Assembly: GCA_947503785.1 (NCBI GenBank)
Contig: CANNFB010000009.1
Location: 37,037-101,036, forward strand
DNA from: an uncultured Campylobacterales bacterium
GTDB taxonomy: Bacteria; Campylobacterota; Campylobacteria; Campylobacterales; Arcobacteraceae
DNA: 64,000 nucleotides
Direction: 5' to 3'
Below, piece by piece: positions 61,984-64,000 of this stretch. A program made the translations under genes and the position numbers. Each line of letters opens with the position of its first letter. Position 1 is the first letter of the stretch. Under the pieces are notes generated by a model that did not search any database, was not told the DNA's origin, and was given only the letters and a program-made list of their open reading frames with translations.

Positions 61984-63018
61984 TTATAACTTATACTGTT
62001 TTCTAGCATTTATTATCTTAAACCTGTCGCCCATTCCAGTTGGTTCTAAAAGTGTTTTTACATTTTGAGTTTGTCTTAAATAAGTTGATTCATCAACGTT
62101 TGCTTTTAAAATCTCAAGTAATTCAATGATTCCAAACTCTACAAGTGCTTTTAGTTGAGTATTAAAAATAACATCTTCAATATCATTATTTTTAAAACAA
62201 TCACTTAAATGATTAAAATGAACATCATAAGTAATATCAGAATTTTTATATAGTTTTTTTAAATCTAAGCCTTCTTCAAATATTGGATAAACTGAATGTT
62301 TTTCATAAACTCTTGCAGAAAAATCATTTCTTGGATATCTATCTCCATAATCAAAAGTTAAAAACTCAAAGCTATTTATATTTTCACAAAGTGTATTTAC
62401 AAATTCTTGATATGATAAACCAACTTCACCTTTTGTAATTTGATATTTTTCACAATGCTTAATGATTTTTTCATCAATACAATCTACAAATTTTAATTGA
62501 TGATTTTCTACAAAAGCTTGTTGTAAAATATTTTTATCATTTGTATAAACTAATTCGCACGAAAAAGCATCAAATATTTCATTTGCAAGAACAAAGGCAT
62601 TTTCAAGTTTTACTTCTTGTAAATCATGATAATGCTTTAATTTTATAATATCACCAAAAGATTCTTTGATATATTCAATTTGTTTTTTTTGTAGATTTGG
62701 GAATCTTTCAACAATTGAAAAGTTTAAAGTTTCTAGGAGTTTTGGTTTAATCGTGTATATAAATTGAATTACATCAGCAAGTAAGTAGCCATGATGTGCG
62801 CCAATCTCAAGTATTGTTGTATCTTTGGGTAAGAAACCATCTTCAATAGATTTTATAATTTTTTTAGCAATTGCTCCACCAAAAAAAGGTGAGGTTGAAA
62901 CAGCGGTAAAAAAATCTCCATCTTTCCCAATTTCTTTATAAGTAGCATAGTAGCCATCATTTCCATATAGCCAGTCATTAAAGTATTCACTAAATTTTAT
63001 CATTGGTAATTGTATCAA
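61984..63018 (-). CDS. MidA/NDUFAF7-like SAM-dependent methyltransferase
   Basis: ILEIGAHHGYLLADVIQFI, FVLANEIFDAFSCEL, FLTFDYGDRYPR. Confidence 0.82.
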   Translation of the reverse strand: MIQLPMIKFSEYFNDWLYGNDGYYATYKEIGKDGDFFTAVSTSPFFGGAIAKKIIKSIEDGFLPKDTTILEIGAHHGYLLADVIQFIYTIKPKLLETLNFSIVERFPNLQKKQIEYIKESFGDIIKLKHYHDLQEVKLENAFVLANEIFDAFSCELVYTNDKNILQQAFVENHQLKFVDCIDEKIIKHCEKYQITKGEVGLSYQEFVNTLCENINSFEFLTFDYGDRYPRNDFSARVYEKHSVYPIFEEGLDLKKLYKNSDITYDVHFNHLSDCFKNNDIEDVIFNTQLKALVEFGIIELLEILKANVDESTYLRQTQNVKTLLEPTGMGDRFKIINARKQYKL

Positions 63019-63072
63019 AATTTATTTATTCTAGATATAAACAAAGGGCTGTAAATAAAAAGATTTCTCTTT

Positions 63073-63789
63073 TTATTTACAAGTATCGATTACTGATTCA
63101 GTATTTGGGTAAAGATATACTTCTACTCTTCTATTTAATCCCATATTAGATGCTGAGTTATTTGGTGCAACTGGTTTATCAAATGAACATCCTTTTGAGA
63201 AAATTTGATTGTTTACACCAGAAGTATAAATAATATTTCCAACGTTTGAAGCTCTTTTTTCAGATAAATTTTTATTAAGAGAGTATGATCCTCTGTTATC
63301 TGTATGACCTGTTACTTGAACTAAAGTATTTGGATATTTTTCTAATACAGATGTTACTTTAGCAATTTTTGAACTAGCACTCATTGTAGGAGTTGCAGAA
63401 TTTGTTTCAAACATCATTGCATCTCTAAACATGATTTTTACGTAGTTATCTGTATTTGAAACAATTAAATCTTGGTTTGGGTCTAAAACTGCATTTGGAT
63501 TATTGTTAACATTAGTATTTAAACTATCAGCAACTTCTTTTGCTTGCTTATCTAAACTATAACCAATTGCTCCACCAATGGCAGCACCAACAACAGCACC
63601 AACAACCTTGTTTCTTTTCTTACTTCCACCACCAACATTATTTCCAAGGGCAATACCAGCTAAGGCACCTAAAGTTGTACCAATAATTGCTTTTTGATTA
63701 TTATCAATAGTTTGATTTCCTGTTCCTGTTGCACATCCACTAATCATTGTCGCAGCTATTACAGATGATATCATTAATTTTATTTTCAT
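63073..63789 (-). CDS. OmpA-family lipoprotein with glycine-zipper domain
   Basis: Lipobox MISGCATG, glycine-zipper, OmpA-C VQVTGHTDNRGSYSLNKNLSEKRA. Confidence 0.92.
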   Translation of the reverse strand: MKIKLMISSVIAATMISGCATGTGNQTIDNNQKAIIGTTLGALAGIALGNNVGGGSKKRNKVVGAVVGAAIGGAIGYSLDKQAKEVADSLNTNVNNNPNAVLDPNQDLIVSNTDNYVKIMFRDAMMFETNSATPTMSASSKIAKVTSVLEKYPNTLVQVTGHTDNRGSYSLNKNLSEKRASNVGNIIYTSGVNNQIFSKGCSFDKPVAPNNSASNMGLNRRVEVYLYPNTESVIDTCK

Positions 63790-63923
63790 TTTATGTCCTT
63801 AGTGTTTTATTTTATCATTCTAGCATATTATTGTCTTATTGTGAAATAATTGTTAAGTAATATTGTATCTAGTCTGTAACTATATTGTGCTATAATCAAC
63901 TTAAATAAAATAAGGAATTATAG

Positions 63924-64000
63924 ATGAAAAAAAGAACAAAAATACTAGCAACTTTAGGCCCAGCAAGCCATAGCATAGAAATAATAGAAGGCTTAATAAA
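63924..64000 (+). CDS. pyk: pyruvate kinase, N-terminal fragment cut by window end
   Basis: MKKRTKILATLGPASHSIEIIEGLI. Confidence 0.9.
   Translation, partial: MKKRTKILATLGPASHSIEIIEGLI

Overview
AT-rich 64 kb window with the gene content and order of a Campylobacterota (Arcobacter-like) chromosome. It holds a flagellar cluster (fliQ, fliJ-like, motE-like, fliL, flgH, flgK, fliD, fliS), then mostly housekeeping genes (tilS, rimO, panC, acpS, ruvX, metF-like, tal, class II aroG, gatC, tgt, tolC, murC, nhaA, dprA, ilvC, rnr, fliW, holA, rpsF-ssb-rpsR, cysS, nusA, miaB, mqnE, carbonic anhydrase, bioF-like, pyk start). Main unusual items: (1) a CDS missing from the ORF track (24624-24965, minus) encoding an ArsC/Spx-family protein whose redox Cys position is an in-frame TGA, followed by a hairpin matching the bacterial SECIS geometry: a candidate selenoprotein. 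(2) An orphan toxin/effector island (13246-20131): a 1325-aa PAAR-like, membrane-helix effector with a TPR lipoprotein partner, then a start-less second C-terminal module with its own TPR lipoprotein. The second module carries a ~210-bp near-identical seam that would allow in-frame tail swapping, plus a 228-bp (76-codon) in-frame deletion at an 8-bp microhomology. (3) A duplicated holA 3' end bracketing an OYE/AraC pair inserted into the rnr-holA-rpsF-ssb-rpsR order. (4) A shared 21-bp direct-repeat box in front of both a cytochrome P460/two-component cluster and the acfC-like gene. All calls were made by eye from the sequence and the translated ORFs; no database search was run.
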